A stretch of 32,861 nt of DNA from Nemertoderma westbladi (GCA_032718475.1 JAUCBJ010005040.1:1-32861), one strand, 5' to 3'; positions 10,601 through 19,214 are shown, counted from the first letter of the stretch. Program-made: numbers and translations. Notes: a model not told the origin generated them from the sequence alone.

Positions 10601-13600
10601 GTGATTCGTATATGTGGATGGATTTGTCGGCGAAGCTGTTTTCGTTTGTTTTTGTGTAGGGTTGAGGGTGTGCCCCAACTGGAGATAAACAGGAGGGGCC
10701 ATGGCAAGCCGCATCTGCATTTCGGATTGGAGTGCTACAACATTCGGGAGGGGTGGGGGGCATTCCAGCACACCAGTCAGCCCGGCCTATGCGTCTGTAA
10801 GATCCAAAGATGTGGAATTCATTAGTTTGGTAGCATTATTGACGAGCCGCCCGAATCGAGATCCTTCAGAGACAAGGGATGAGTTGAAGATAAACCAGTT
10901 GCAGAAATCAAGAGTTTAGCAAGATAGCACTGTGATGGATGTACTGTGATGGGACGGACAGCTTGTGATTCCATGAGTTAATACAGAGTGGATCATAGTT
11001 TTGTTAAACGCTTATTGTCAATACAACAAACTTTGTACATTGAGTTAAGATGAATAAATGCATATCGCGTTGTCGTAATTGTGTCTTTCCTTTCTGATAT
11101 CTGACCCATTTCAGATTTAATTAATAAATTTATTTAATCACTTTATTTTTGCCTCCTGAAGATCCGTGGAACTCCTTACCAAGCACAAAGTTCATTACCG
11201 GTAAACCATTAAAGGCTCTCAGACAGTCTGGCAATACATCGCAATTGTCTGGCAATGCTTACGGATATGGACATTCCGGCAATAGTTTGCAATTGTCTGG
11301 CAATGCTTACGGGTTGTATGACGGTGGTGGTAGTCCCAAACCTGGCCGCTTATTCAACTTAATGTCTTCAATTAGTAACATTAACTTAGCTGAAGGCGAA
11401 GGTATTTTAGACGCTTCTGTTTTATATTTAATATATTGTTAAACTTATTGCAATTTCTGTTATTTTCTATTTTTACATTGATTTTGAATTGCAGGTCCTT
11501 CAGACTTTAAGCTTGCTCACTTCCTAACTCACGACGGACTTAAAAACGGTCGTTTTAACTTACATAAGGGTAACTAACATAGTCCGTCCGTATAACAGCC
11601 TATCAACGTTCAATGTATCAATGTTAGCCTTTCCATCTTATATGTCTTAGCAACACAGTTTCTATCCAGTTCGCACCTCTCCTGTAGTTTAAACGAATTT
11701 TCAAAAATATTTCAACTAATTTTTATCGAAATTTTTTATTTCAAATGTAAATGCATTTTAATTTATTATGATATGCTTGTATTAGCAGATAGGGGTGGGG
11801 GGGGGGGGGGGGGGGGTTAGTATATCTGACTATAATGCCAACGTTTTTGTGGTGTGTTTTGGCGAAAACGTTAATTAATAATCGGAGACTAAATTTGGTC
11901 TGTACTTATATTTTAGATTCCACAGAATATTAATCACATTATCTTGTGCTCAACTCTTAGTTTAATGGACGAAACATTTTGAAGCTTTTCTTGTATTTTT
12001 TGGCATGTTTGTGTTTATCATTTATTGCACACGTCAACACGTGTTCAGGCCTTTAAGATTTACTCATTTCCTAGCATTTCTTATTTGTTTACTTATCCAA
12101 CTTTAGTAATTTCAAATTATTTGATAATTTGGATCTTTTATCCCACATGTTTTTGATATTTTATTTAACCCCTGTTTCCCATGTGCTGGAATTCTCACCG
12201 TATTTCCATGTTATGTAATTGATTGTTAAATTTTACTTAATTAAAACCGCAGTTTTGGGGCAGCGGTAAATTAAATGGACTGAAATGCAACACCTACAGT
12301 AATTACTACTTAACTTCTACTCCAATTTAGCAGTTGGATATACTTTCACTATTAACTATGCTCAACTAACATACAGTATACTGTAGGCTAGAATCCTACG
12401 TTGTTACTTTCGAGTGAAGCAGCATTAAACGCCTATCTTAAAATCTCTGCGTTAAAATACCTGTAATCGTCATTGTTGATTCTTGCTTCCCCTTCCAGTA
12501 TCAACAATCTACTAAATGTACATATGTGGTTTAATGTAAACCTTCAGTCTCTAAAACCTGTATTTGTAAGCAGAACCATATAGGCCTACTGTACTGTCGT
12601 ACTGTAATAAGACGCAACCGCTCACTGCTGTTAGTCACTTCCCAAGAAGGGCAACCTAACACTCTATGGTTCTTTTCGGGAAATATCATTGATCTCGATT
12701 GCTGCAAAGCTATACAATAGAATTATATTCAATCGCATCAGGGATCCCATTGAGAGACTGCTCCATGGAAATCAGAATGGGTTCCGTAAAGGTCGTGGGA
12801 CCATGGAGCCCATTTTGGCACTTAGAAGGATAATTGAAGAGTTATCAAAAAAGAAAGACAGGCATCTGGCTGTTATCTTTGTTGACTTCTTCAAGGCCTT
12901 TGATTCAGTCTCTCTCTCACGTATGTTCAGCATACTTTCATTATATGGGATTCCTGATGAAATTATTGCAGCAATCAGATCAGTATACGATGGTTCGACA
13001 ACATTTGTGTCTACTGTTGACGGTGACACAGAACCATTTGAAGTGTTATGGGGCGTCCTCCAGGGAGACACACTTGCACCATTTTTGTTCATAATTGTGG
13101 TGGACTATGTTCTACGCATGTCCTTAGATCATCATAATGATGATGGGGTGATGGTAACTACACCTACTGGCTCCAGAACTCGAGGAAATCCTGCCAAGTA
13201 TCTAACTGATCTAGACTTTGCTGATGACTTAGGAGTACCCTCAGAATCACTAGAGGGAACCCAACGGCTCCTCAACTCATTAGAACAGGCTGCTTCTAGT
13301 GTTGGTCTTTTTATTAACTCCAAAAAGACCAACATTTTGACAGTTAACTTTGAAAGTCCTCAGCAAGTCTCTGACCGGATGAGCATAAGCTCAAAGGATG
13401 GTATGCATGAGCATGTGGACGACTTCTGTTACCTGGGTTCATATATCCGGAAGTAAGGGTTCTATGAATATGGCTTGGGCAGTCTTCAATAGGTTTTCCA
13501 GGATTTGGAAGTCACAAAGAATTAATCGGAAACTTAAGGTCCGATTATTTAGAGCAGCAGTAGTTACAGTACTCCTCTTTGGGAGTCCATGCGGTGCTCT

Positions 13601-16600
13601 AACTGCGGAGGACACCAAATCTCTCGATGGCACATTCACAAGAATGCTACGCCGGGTTTACTGTGTCAAGTACAATGCACACATCTCCAACCAGACACTA
13701 TATAACATTGTAGGTGTCTCATTGGTTCCCTCAAGCTTGACACTAGAACAAAGCCGCCTCCGCTTTGCAGGACATTGCTTTCGCCGTGAGGACCAGCCAG
13801 TGCATTATCTTGTGCTTGGCAGCCTCATGGAGCGAATAAGCGTGGTGGATACCCCATGACTTTATTGGGACGCATCTTAAAGGACACTGTCCTTGAAGAT
13901 GCGGATGATCTAGCAAAAGTCATGGGTGATAGGGAGTTGTGGCCTCGCAATTTTGTCGACAAGCTGCCACAGCATTCTTTAAAATGCAGCTGCAATGCAG
14001 CATGCAGATCCTAGTAGTAGTAGTAGTATCTGTTAGTCAATATCACTCATTAAATTTGATGTTTAAACATAAGCAATATAGTAAGTAGCCTTTCTTTTTA
14101 TTAAATATTTTCATTTTTGAATAAAATGACATAAAACGACTCGCTATAGTTCTGGTTATATTGAAAAATATCGAGACATGAAAAATATCGAGAGTAAAAA
14201 TAACGCGAGTAAAAACATCGAGTGTTGAAAAATAACGATAATATCGAGAGTTCAAAAAATATCGAGAGTAAAAATATCGAGTGTTGAAAAATATCGAGAG
14301 TAAAAATATCTAGTGTTGAAAAATATCGAGAGTAAAAATATCGAGTGTTGAAAAATATCGAGAGTAAAAATATCGAGTGTTGAAAAATATCGAGAGTAAA
14401 AATATCGAGTGTTGAAAAATATCGAGAGTAAAAATATCGAGTGTTGTAAAATATCGAGAGTAAAAATATCGAGTGTTGAAAAATATCGAGAGTAAAAATA
14501 TCGAGTGTTGAAAAATATCGAGAGTAAAAATATCGAGTGTTGAAAAATATCGAGAGTAAAAATATCGAGTGTTGAAAAATATCGAGAGTAAAAATATCGA
14601 GTGTTGAAAAATATCGAGAGTAAAAATATCGAGTGTTGTAAAATATCGAGAGTAAAAATATCGAGTGTTGAAAAATATCGAGTGTTGAAAAATATCGAGT
14701 GTTGAAAAATATCGAGAGTAAAAATATCGAGTGTTGAAAAAAATATAGAATGTTGAAAAATATCGAGAGTAAAAATATCGATAGTAACAATTTTTTTAAA
14801 TAAGGGTTGTATGATAATTTTTTTTTCTAAAAATGTTCTAGAACAACAATATTTATCAACATTTGGTAGCTTATACGTGTTCTAATATAATATTTAACAA
14901 TATTTATAATATTTATCAAAATTTATAGCTAGCACTTATTTATAATATTTATTAAAAAAATAGCAAAAACTAGCTAGTATAATAAATCTGGTAAATGGGT
15001 ACCCAAGGTGTATTACATAATGCCATTCACTTGCACTTGCACTGTTGTAACCCATGCACTGCAATATTGTTCCATAATTCTAAATAAAATGCTCAAGCAA
15101 AATGCAATATTTTTACTCTCGATATTTTTCAACACTCGATATTTTTCAACACTCGATATTTTTACTCTCGATATTTTTCAACACTCGATATTTTCAACAC
15201 TCGTTATTTTTACTCTCGATATTTTTCAACACTCGATATTTTTACTCTCGATATTTTTACTCTCGATATTTTTCAACACTCGATACTTTTCAACACTCGA
15301 TACTTTTCAACACTCGATGTTTTTCAACACTCGATATTTTTACTCTCGATATTTTTCAACACTCGATATTTTTACTCTCGATATTTTTCAACACTCGATA
15401 TTTTTCAACACTCGATATTTTTCAACTCTCGATATTTTTCAACACTCGATATTTTTACTCTCGATATTTTTCAACACTCGATATTTTTACTCTCGATATT
15501 TTTCAACACTCGATATTTTTACTCTCGATATTTTTCAACACTCGATATTTTTCAACACTCGTTATTTTCGATATTTTTCATCTCGCGTTATTTTTACTCT
15601 CGATATTTTTTAATCAAGTTAATTTTCAACACTCGTTATTTTTACTCTCGATATTTTTACTCTCGTTATTTTTACTCTCGATATTTTTCAAGTCTCGATA
15701 TTTTTCACCATTACCATAGTGCTAGATTGTAAGACTTGATGTAGGCTAAATAGTTAATATTATACTTTTTCTAATTTAGCAATTTTTTCATTTCGGGTAA
15801 ATTGAAATCAACAACTTCCTCTAAATCTGTGCAATATGTATACTGTACGTACAGTATCTTCATGAAACATAATCTATAACAAGTCATCCCAAGCTTTATC
15901 CCAAGTATGTTTTATGTTTATAAATACGCGTAAATTCTTGCGAATGGCACATGCAATGCGAGGCTGCCTCTGTCAGGTGCATGCGAGCGATGCAATGCAG
16001 CGCATTTACTATGATGTATTTTTAATAAATTTAATTTGTTATTTAATAGGTTAAAATAAACCTTTTTTTATATTGATGAACTGTTTGTTTATTTTAGAGG
16101 ATAGAGCCAGTCAAATAGAGTTTGAGAGGATATTGAAGATGGTAGATCCACATAAATGCGGTTACGTCACGTTCCAGGCCTTCCTGGACTTTATGACGCG
16201 ACAAAATGCAGAGACTGAAAGCGCCGGGGCCCTTATTGAATCGTTCAGGTTGGTTTAACAGACTCAACCAATATTGAATCACATCAAAAATATGGAAACG
16301 TTATTCAATCACACTACCATTCACTATGTGTTACTTTACTAGACACTAAATAATATGGTTATGGTTATAGATAGTTGAAAGTTCGGGAGTTAGAGTGGAG
16401 CCTTTCAGTGGAAGAGTGGTGTAATTCTACCGTAAATTGATTTAGTTTAAATATTGTGTTAGTTAGAGACACTGGGGTACTGTAATTATCCTCCTTCCCA
16501 ATAGGATTTTTTATGTCCTTTTGTTGTCCCTTTAATGACTTTTTATGTATGTATTTCTTCAAACTGTCAGACTGCTGATTTCTGGACTGTCAGACAGTTG

Positions 16601-18482
16601 ATTTCAACATGCCTATGCCAAAACATTCAAAATTTGTTGATTTCTGGTCTGTCGGACAGTTGGTTTCACTATGCCTGTGCCAAAACATTCAAAAATTTGT
16701 TGATTTCTTGACTGTCAGACAGTTTAATTTACAATAATTGTGGCAAAACATTCAAAATTCCATGATTTATAGACTATGAGATAGATTTCCATACGCGCCT
16801 GTGGTAAAAGACTTTAAATTTAATAGTTTGTGGTTGTTGTCGATAATTGATTACCACATGACGTAGCAAAACACTCATTTTATAGCCAAAAACAATTACC
16901 AATTGATGGAAAGGAGCAGGTTAAGGCCGAGTTTTCTAACCAAAACAATAAACAGTCACTTTACCAAATCAGGGAAAGGAGCAGGTTACAGAGACGGGAT
17001 TTTCTAACCAAAACAATAAACGATCACTTAACTAATTGAGGGAAAGGAGCAGGTTACAGAGGCGGGATTTTCTAACCAAAACAATACACGATCACTTAAC
17101 TTATTGAGGGAAAGGAGCAGGTTACAGAGGCGGGATTTTCTAACCAAAACAATAAACGATCATTTAACTAATTGAGGGAAAGGGACAGGTTACAGAGGCG
17201 GAATTTTCTAACCAAAACAATAAACGATCACTTAACTAATTGAGGGAAAGGAGCAGGTTACAGAGGCGGGATTTTCTAACCAAAACAATAAACAGTCACT
17301 TTACCAAATGAATGAAAGGAGCAGGTTACAGAGGCGGGCCTTTCTAACCAAAACAATAAACGATACCACTTTACCAATTGAGGAAAAGGAGCATTTTACG
17401 GCGGCATTATTTTACATTATGTACAGTTGTATATATCCTTTATTTTGACAACTTTTTGCTTTTTATCTAAAACCGGTCCGATATTTTCGATATCAGTGTG
17501 TTTCAAATGGGGAATAAGTAGATTTTTCGAACACATTGTATGTGGCGTGGCTGATCTGTTAGTTTGGAACTACTGTAGGCCTACATTATAGATTTAGAGC
17601 TACCACCACTACAGCAACCCATAGCATTACAGTAGTCATGATCCATTTTAAATGCATTATCCAGATATGTACCTATTATCTAAAATTTATTAATTATTTA
17701 AAAGGTAGCGTGGTCAGCCGGTACTAAAATTCTGAAATAAGTTTATTAATTACCATCATTCTCTCATTTACAACTGTTTAGGCTACATATCAGAGTACCG
17801 GTATCAGTATTATTGTACAGGAGCTGAGTAGTATAATGCTATATAATTCTTTCTAAGGCATAGGCTTTATACCTACACATACAATACAGCAATACTGCAA
17901 AATACTGCTGTATATACTAATACCGGTACTGATAACCTAAGAAAACATCAGTAGAGAAACCGGTAGCACGGAATCTAACGGTAGATTTCTGGCGGACATA
18001 AAAAGTCAATAAAAAGGGACATTATGAGTGTTTTAAACGGACAAGAAAAAGGAAAATTAAAAAAAGGAGATGGGAGAAGGGGGGGGGGGGGGGGGGGGGG
18101 GCAGAAACTAAAGACAATTTAACAGGTTACATTTATATTTTGGGAGTAATCAGCTGTTACTTGCGTCGATTTTCCCCCGGGGAGCGATGGATTTTGATTG
18201 GGTTGAAAGTCTCACCCCTATCTGAGAAAAGGGGAAAGAAATAAGGGAAAAATTTTTATGAATAGGTTTTTTTATGTAAATTTTAACTTTTGTAGAACTT
18301 TAGCTGACGGTAAACCCTACATAATGAGAGAGAACATAGTGGATAACCTGCCCCCCGACCAGGCCAAGTACTGCCTACAGCTAATGCCGCGATACGACAA
18401 GGACAACAGCCCACCTGGCGCTCTAGACTACGTACAATTCGCGCGTAAACTAATGGTTAGAGGCATGGACGATGAATTATAG
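7473..18482 (+). CDS. ACTN: Alpha-actinin, C-terminal part (multi-exon)
   Basis: Alpha-actinin is the antiparallel-dimer actin cross-linker of Z-discs, stress fibres and adhesions. Joining 7473-7639, 8580-8709, 9049-9206, 10080-10252, 16098-16248 and 18296-18482 gives one open frame of 321 codons plus stop. All introns are GT-AG and phases match at every junction (2, 0, 2, 1, 2). Hallmarks include [58 protein letters not shown] and PGALDY, all in the family's order. The actin-binding CH domains and earlier spectrin repeats are not in the window, so the 5' end is missing. Only one paralogue is visible and no vertebrate subtype number can be given. Two further in-phase candidate exons lie in the fourth intron. 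Divergence from vertebrate sequence is moderate, but no inactivating change is seen. Confidence 0.95.
7640..8579 (+). other. Alpha-actinin intron holding a MITE
   Basis: 940-bp GT-AG intron. About two thirds of it is the 605-bp inverted-repeat element at 7808-8412; the remainder is AT-rich. The acceptor TTTTTCTCAG|A is good. Confidence 0.85.
7808..8412. mobile_element. 605-bp MITE with 29-bp perfect TIRs
   Basis: 7808-7836 and 8384-8412 are perfect inverted repeats of 29 bp beginning CAAGGACTTCTAGAAC. They are flanked by the direct repeat CTAAAAC at 7801-7807 and 8413-8419. The repeat extends to 8 bp (GCTAAAAC) if the last base of the right TIR is counted. The interior is AT-rich and has no transposase frame. 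This is the signature of a non-autonomous cut-and-paste DNA transposon. A 7- to 8-bp duplication would fit hAT-like elements, but the superfamily is not proven. Confidence 0.85.
8580..8709 (+). CDS. ACTN: Alpha-actinin exon: spectrin repeat 4, first half
   Basis: 130 nt. It starts with the last base of an Arg codon and ends in phase 0 at CAG|GTATGT. The peptide has [13 protein letters not shown] and MSGTLEGQL, matching the family's 'ANVVGPWIQTKMEEI ... GTLEDQL'. This is the start of the last spectrin repeat, which packs against the actin-binding and EF-hand domains of the partner subunit in the antiparallel dimer. Spacing to the family sequence is free of gaps. Confidence 0.93.
9049..9206 (+). 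CDS. ACTN: Alpha-actinin exon: spectrin repeat 4, second half
   Basis: 158 nt, phase 0 start, ending after two bases of an Arg codon (GCG AG|GTAGGT). The acceptor is TTTTTTGTAG|TAC. The peptide begins [16 protein letters not shown] and ends [12 protein letters not shown], equivalent to 'YE..IV.YKP.ID.LE ... [12 protein letters not shown]'. The last about 50 nt of this exon, with its 5' splice site, has been copied five more times downstream. Because reading past the first donor meets TAG at once (GCG AGG TAG), only the donor after 9206 keeps the protein intact. Confidence 0.94.
9207..9540 (+). repeat. Tandem array of exon end plus splice donor
   Basis: Five further copies of the exon 3' end with its GCGAG|GTAGGT junction follow the real exon; donor positions lie after 9274, 9338, 9406, 9470 and 9534. 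Unit lengths are 68, 64, 68, 64 and 64 bp; the 68-bp units carry an extra CCCC-type insertion in the C-rich part. Relative to the exon, each unit lacks 17 nt between TATACAA and GGGTGGGAG. The units also contain a pyrimidine-rich tract followed by CAAG, so each resembles a 31-nt mini-exon with acceptor and donor. Confidence 0.92.
9541..10079 (+). other. Rest of intron, duplicated 3' splice region
   Basis: AT-rich intron sequence. At the 3' end the segment AACACCTGCTTAT-TCTGTTTAAT occurs twice (about 10009-10032 and 10047-10069), each followed shortly by an AG (ATGTTAG, then TTATTAG). A second, unused-looking acceptor therefore sits about 40 bp upstream of the real one. A segment at 9739-9763 resembles 3078-3105. 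Confidence 0.6.
10080..10252 (+). CDS. ACTN: Alpha-actinin exon: neck and EF-hand 1
   Basis: 173 nt. It begins with the last base of an Arg codon and ends after the first base of a codon (GCC G|GTGAGT). The peptide carries the neck helix [17 protein letters not shown] and EF-hand 1 with [17 protein letters not shown]. In the loop, position 1 is Asp, but positions 3, 5 and 6 are Lys, Thr and Leu and position 12 is His, so calcium should not bind. This is the pattern of muscle-type, calcium-insensitive alpha-actinins (inference). The exon ends in LGYNIA; it can join 16098 directly or the candidate exon at 11162. Confidence 0.95.
10253..11161 (+). other. Intron part with unknown open segment
   Basis: Intron sequence after EF-hand 1. 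A GC-richer part at about 10600-10920 is open in two frames (10475-10825 and 10701-10919) and preceded by an acceptor-like TTTGTTTTTGTGTAG at about 10647-10661. It is followed by ATGAATAAATG near 11050. In the frame needed to follow the EF-hand 1 exon it stops after nine codons, so it is not a continuation of alpha-actinin. It may be a retroposed or transposon fragment. A 14-bp palindrome GCCATTATAATGGC lies at 10485-10498. Confidence 0.35.
11162..11401 (+). CDS. Candidate alpha-actinin cassette exon A
   Basis: 240 nt, 80 codons, with acceptor TTTTTGCCTCCTGAAG|AT and donor GAAG|GTATTT. It starts and ends in phase 1, exactly the phase of the exons on both sides (10252 and 16098). Inclusion therefore keeps the frame and inserts 80 residues after LGYNIA, between EF-hands 1 and 2. 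The peptide begins [20 protein letters not shown]. It then has a 16-residue tandem repeat (11227-11274 and 11275-11322) of the type [15 protein letters not shown], and ends [20 protein letters not shown]. The Gly/Ser/Asn/Gln-rich composition suggests a flexible linker. I know of no counterpart in vertebrate alpha-actinins. It could instead belong to another transcript; the reading-frame evidence favours alpha-actinin. Confidence 0.55.
11495..11569 (+). CDS. Candidate alpha-actinin cassette exon B
   Basis: 75 nt, 25 codons, with acceptor TTTTGAATTGCAG|GT and donor AAGG|GTAACT. It is again phase 1 at both ends, so A plus B, or either alone, can be spliced in frame between 10252 and 16098. The peptide is [19 protein letters not shown] followed by RFNLHK. 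The DGLKNGRF stretch faintly resembles an EF-hand loop with several ligands missing. If the donor is not used, a TAA at 11575-11577 would end the protein two codons later, giving an isoform truncated after EF-hand 1. Confidence 0.5.
11570..12627 (+). other. Intron stretch with G20 run
   Basis: AT-rich, no exon seen. An uninterrupted G20 run lies at 11797-11816, preceded by AGATAGGGGT. The remainder is unremarkable up to the LINE target-site duplication at 12628. Confidence 0.5.
12638..14029 (+). mobile_element. 5'-truncated LINE, copy 2, with 10-bp TSD
   Basis: The insertion is bounded by perfect direct repeats CTGTTAGTCA at 12628-12637 and 14030-14039. It begins in the middle of the RT frame (PKKGNL, just before the first RT motif) and ends with GCAGCTGCAATGCAGCATGC and a (TAG)n tail. 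This is the usual outcome of 5'-truncated target-primed reverse transcription. It lies in the sense orientation inside the alpha-actinin intron. The tail and last 100 bp match copy 1 (3880-5252) closely. Only the 3' about 1.4 kb of the parent element is present; endonuclease and 5' parts are missing. Confidence 0.88.
12662..13859 (+). pseudogene. LINE reverse transcriptase, frameshifted fragment
   Basis: The first frame (12689-13456; it is open further upstream) carries RT motifs in order. These are NGFRKGRGT at about 12776-12802, motif [11 protein letters not shown] at about 12881-12910, motif [12 protein letters not shown] at about 13060-13092 and the catalytic LDFADDL at about 13211-13231. 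After it comes GLFINSKKT at about 13306-13332 and the CYLGSYI motif at about 13427-13447. A frameshift near 13448 then leads into 13398-13859 with the C-terminal [15 protein letters not shown] at about 13758-13802. That frame ends early at TGA 13857-13859, where copy 1 reads on. The catalytic Asp pair is intact but the ORF is broken and 5'-truncated, so it should not be autonomous. Family by eye: endonuclease-type non-LTR element, clade undetermined. Confidence 0.8.
14230..14790 (+). repeat. 32-bp minisatellite, left arm
   Basis: Near-regular alternation of the two half-units, about 16 dimers. Local irregularities near 14677-14706 contain two GTGTTG halves in a row. Long open frames through it only reflect the lack of stops in the monomer. 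Confidence 0.92.
15105..15715 (-). repeat. 32-bp minisatellite, right arm (inverted)
   Basis: Same monomers as the left arm but reverse-complemented (TACTCTCGATATTTTTCAAC type), with a less regular order of halves. It includes single-base variants such as CTCGTTATTTTT and CTCGATACTTTTC. Pairing with the left arm could form a hairpin about 600 bp long. Confidence 0.92.
15724..16097 (+). other. Intron end before EF-hand 2 exon
   Basis: AT-rich intron sequence. A CTG/GCA-rich patch with GCATGCGAGCGATGCAATGC occurs at about 15979-15998. The acceptor is TTGTTTATTTTAG|AG. Nothing else recognised. Confidence 0.5.
16098..16248 (+). CDS. ACTN: Alpha-actinin exon: EF-hand 2
   Basis: 151 nt. It starts with two bases completing a Glu codon (G|AG) and ends after two bases of an Arg codon (TTCAG|GTTGGT). 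The peptide runs [20 protein letters not shown] and continues [13 protein letters not shown]. Joined to the EF-hand 1 exon it gives [17 protein letters not shown], the same length as the vertebrate segment with no gap. Loop 2 reads [12 protein letters not shown]: Cys at 5 and Ala at 12 remove ligands, so calcium binding is not expected here either. Confidence 0.95.
16564..16830 (+). repeat. 62- to 63-bp tandem repeat, about 4 units
   Basis: Each unit has CAAAACATTCAAAA (at 16619, 16681 and 16744) and a short palindrome of the type ACTGTCAGACAGT. The last unit is diverged. The palindromes give each RNA or single strand a small hairpin. Confidence 0.85.
16886..17405 (-). repeat. 66- to 68-bp minisatellite, about 8 units
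   Basis: Units carry GGAAAGGAGCAGGTTACAGA and then ATTTTCTAACCAAAACAATA. Unit starts are near 16909, 16974, 17041, 17109, 17177, 17245, 17312 and 17382. The reverse complement matches the array at 23625-23900 and the single unit at 2635-2706, so this is one family in both orientations. Confidence 0.9.
18079..18101 (+). repeat. Uninterrupted G23 run
   Basis: The longest G run in the window, inside the last alpha-actinin intron on the coding strand. It could form G-quadruplexes in DNA or pre-mRNA (inference). Confidence 0.9.
18121..18195 (-). repeat. Dispersed repeat (copy 2, inverted)
   Basis: Reverse-complement match of 2563-2643, sharing GTAACCTG, the GAGTAATCAGCTG core and the GGGGAAA..CGACGCAA part. 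It lies 20 bp after the G23 run. Confidence 0.7.
18296..18482 (+). CDS. ACTN: Alpha-actinin last exon: EF-hands 3-4, stop
   Basis: 187 nt including TAG at 18480-18482. It starts with the last base of an Arg codon. It encodes the EF3-4 lobe, recognisable from [17 protein letters not shown] and [15 protein letters not shown]. In the family this lobe does not bind calcium; in muscle it binds titin Z-repeats. The family normally ends in GESDL, a class I PDZ ligand for ALP/ZASP proteins; here the end is GMDDEL, with Asp at position -2, which would fit a class III PDZ ligand instead. The -DDEL end resembles an ER-retrieval signal, but a cytosolic protein would not meet that receptor. Confidence 0.96.
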
Positions 18483-19214
18483 ACTCACGCAGATCATAAC
18501 AGAAGCAATAATAATAACATTTACGACGATAAATACATTTATTTCAGTTTTAAAAGTTTCGCGTCGTTTACTATTAGTTGCTATGGCGATGGGGCTTTAA
18601 TTATTGCAGTAATTATAAAATGCAGCAGGTACCTGTGATTATACATATTATGCAGCTGTATCAATAATTATTGCAGTAATAATTGTTATACATTGCAGAT
18701 ACAGGAACGGGTAACAGTAATTTTACAATCCAGGTATCGCTAATTATTATACATTTATTTAGTTTATGGCGTGATGTTTTACAAAACATTATTAGTTTTT
18801 TTTTTTGTCATTTATTCCTAGTTGTGTGACATCATCAATTCATTGTGAATTCAGTATGACAGAAGCTGCCCCATCTTGTACAGTAATATAAATTCGTAAA
18901 GAAGAACTGTGCTACGAAAATGTGTCTTGTTATGAGGATTTTGTTATATTTAAGGTTAACTGTCACTTGCCCAATGAGTCACTAACCTAATACATTATTT
19001 TAATTATTTGCTACTACTGTACTTCACTCACATTTTTATGCTTTTATTAATAATTATTATCTTCCTTATTAAACTACAGATTTTTTCAATATGTAATAGA
19101 GGTGTTCGTAGACAAATAATATTGTTCAAATATAATATTGGCAATATGTTAATTAATTTGTAATAATGTATTACAGTCCCTTTAAGGTTTATTTTACAAA
19201 AAGATGATAAAAAG
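18483..19214 (+). other. Alpha-actinin 3' flank / 3' UTR region
   Basis: AT-rich sequence after the stop codon. No AATAAA was seen in the first 500 nt; an ATTAAA at 19068-19073 is a possible poly(A) signal. The true 3' end cannot be set from sequence alone. Confidence 0.4.

Larger units (their letters stand above)
14154..15715. mobile_element. Foldback-type element with minisatellite arms
   Basis: Two long arms in inverted orientation, about 14154-14790 and 15105-15715, surround a spacer of about 315 bp. The outermost 22 bp of the arms match at 19 positions when one is reverse-complemented; both read GGT(T/A)AT.. then TGAAAAATATCGAG. The flanks ATAGTTCT (14146-14153) and ATAGTGCT (15716-15723) form an 8-bp target-site duplication with one mismatch. 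The arms consist of a 32-bp repeat made of two related halves, with GAGAGTAAAAATATC and GAGTGTTGAAAAATATC. No protein is encoded. This matches foldback/long-TIR transposons, a class known from Drosophila (FB) and sea urchin (TU). Confidence 0.8.
16249..18295 (+). other. Last alpha-actinin intron, repeat-rich
   Basis: 2047-bp intron holding a 62-bp tandem repeat, a 68-bp minisatellite, a G23 run (18079-18101) and a dispersed repeat. Between them lies AT-rich DNA with ACCGGTA and TAGGCCTA words. Acceptor TAACTTTTGTAG|A. Confidence 0.8.

Noticed and set aside
10475-10919. Alternative alpha-actinin exon after EF-hand 1
   Set aside because: In the phase required by the exon ending at 10252 it stops after nine codons, and the peptide has no relation to the family.
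13439-13639. Minus-strand frames over the LINE copy (12772-13092, 13132-13335, 13439-13639)
   Set aside because: Antisense shadows of the reverse transcriptase frame.
14101-15719. Open frames of 201-229 codons rich in Ile/Phe/Leu on both strands
   Set aside because: They follow the 32-bp minisatellite of the foldback arms; openness comes from the lack of stops in the unit, and they are seen in mirror image in both arms.
18471-18482. ER-retention signal DDEL
   Set aside because: Alpha-actinin is cytosolic and has no signal peptide; the likeness to KDEL-type signals is incidental.
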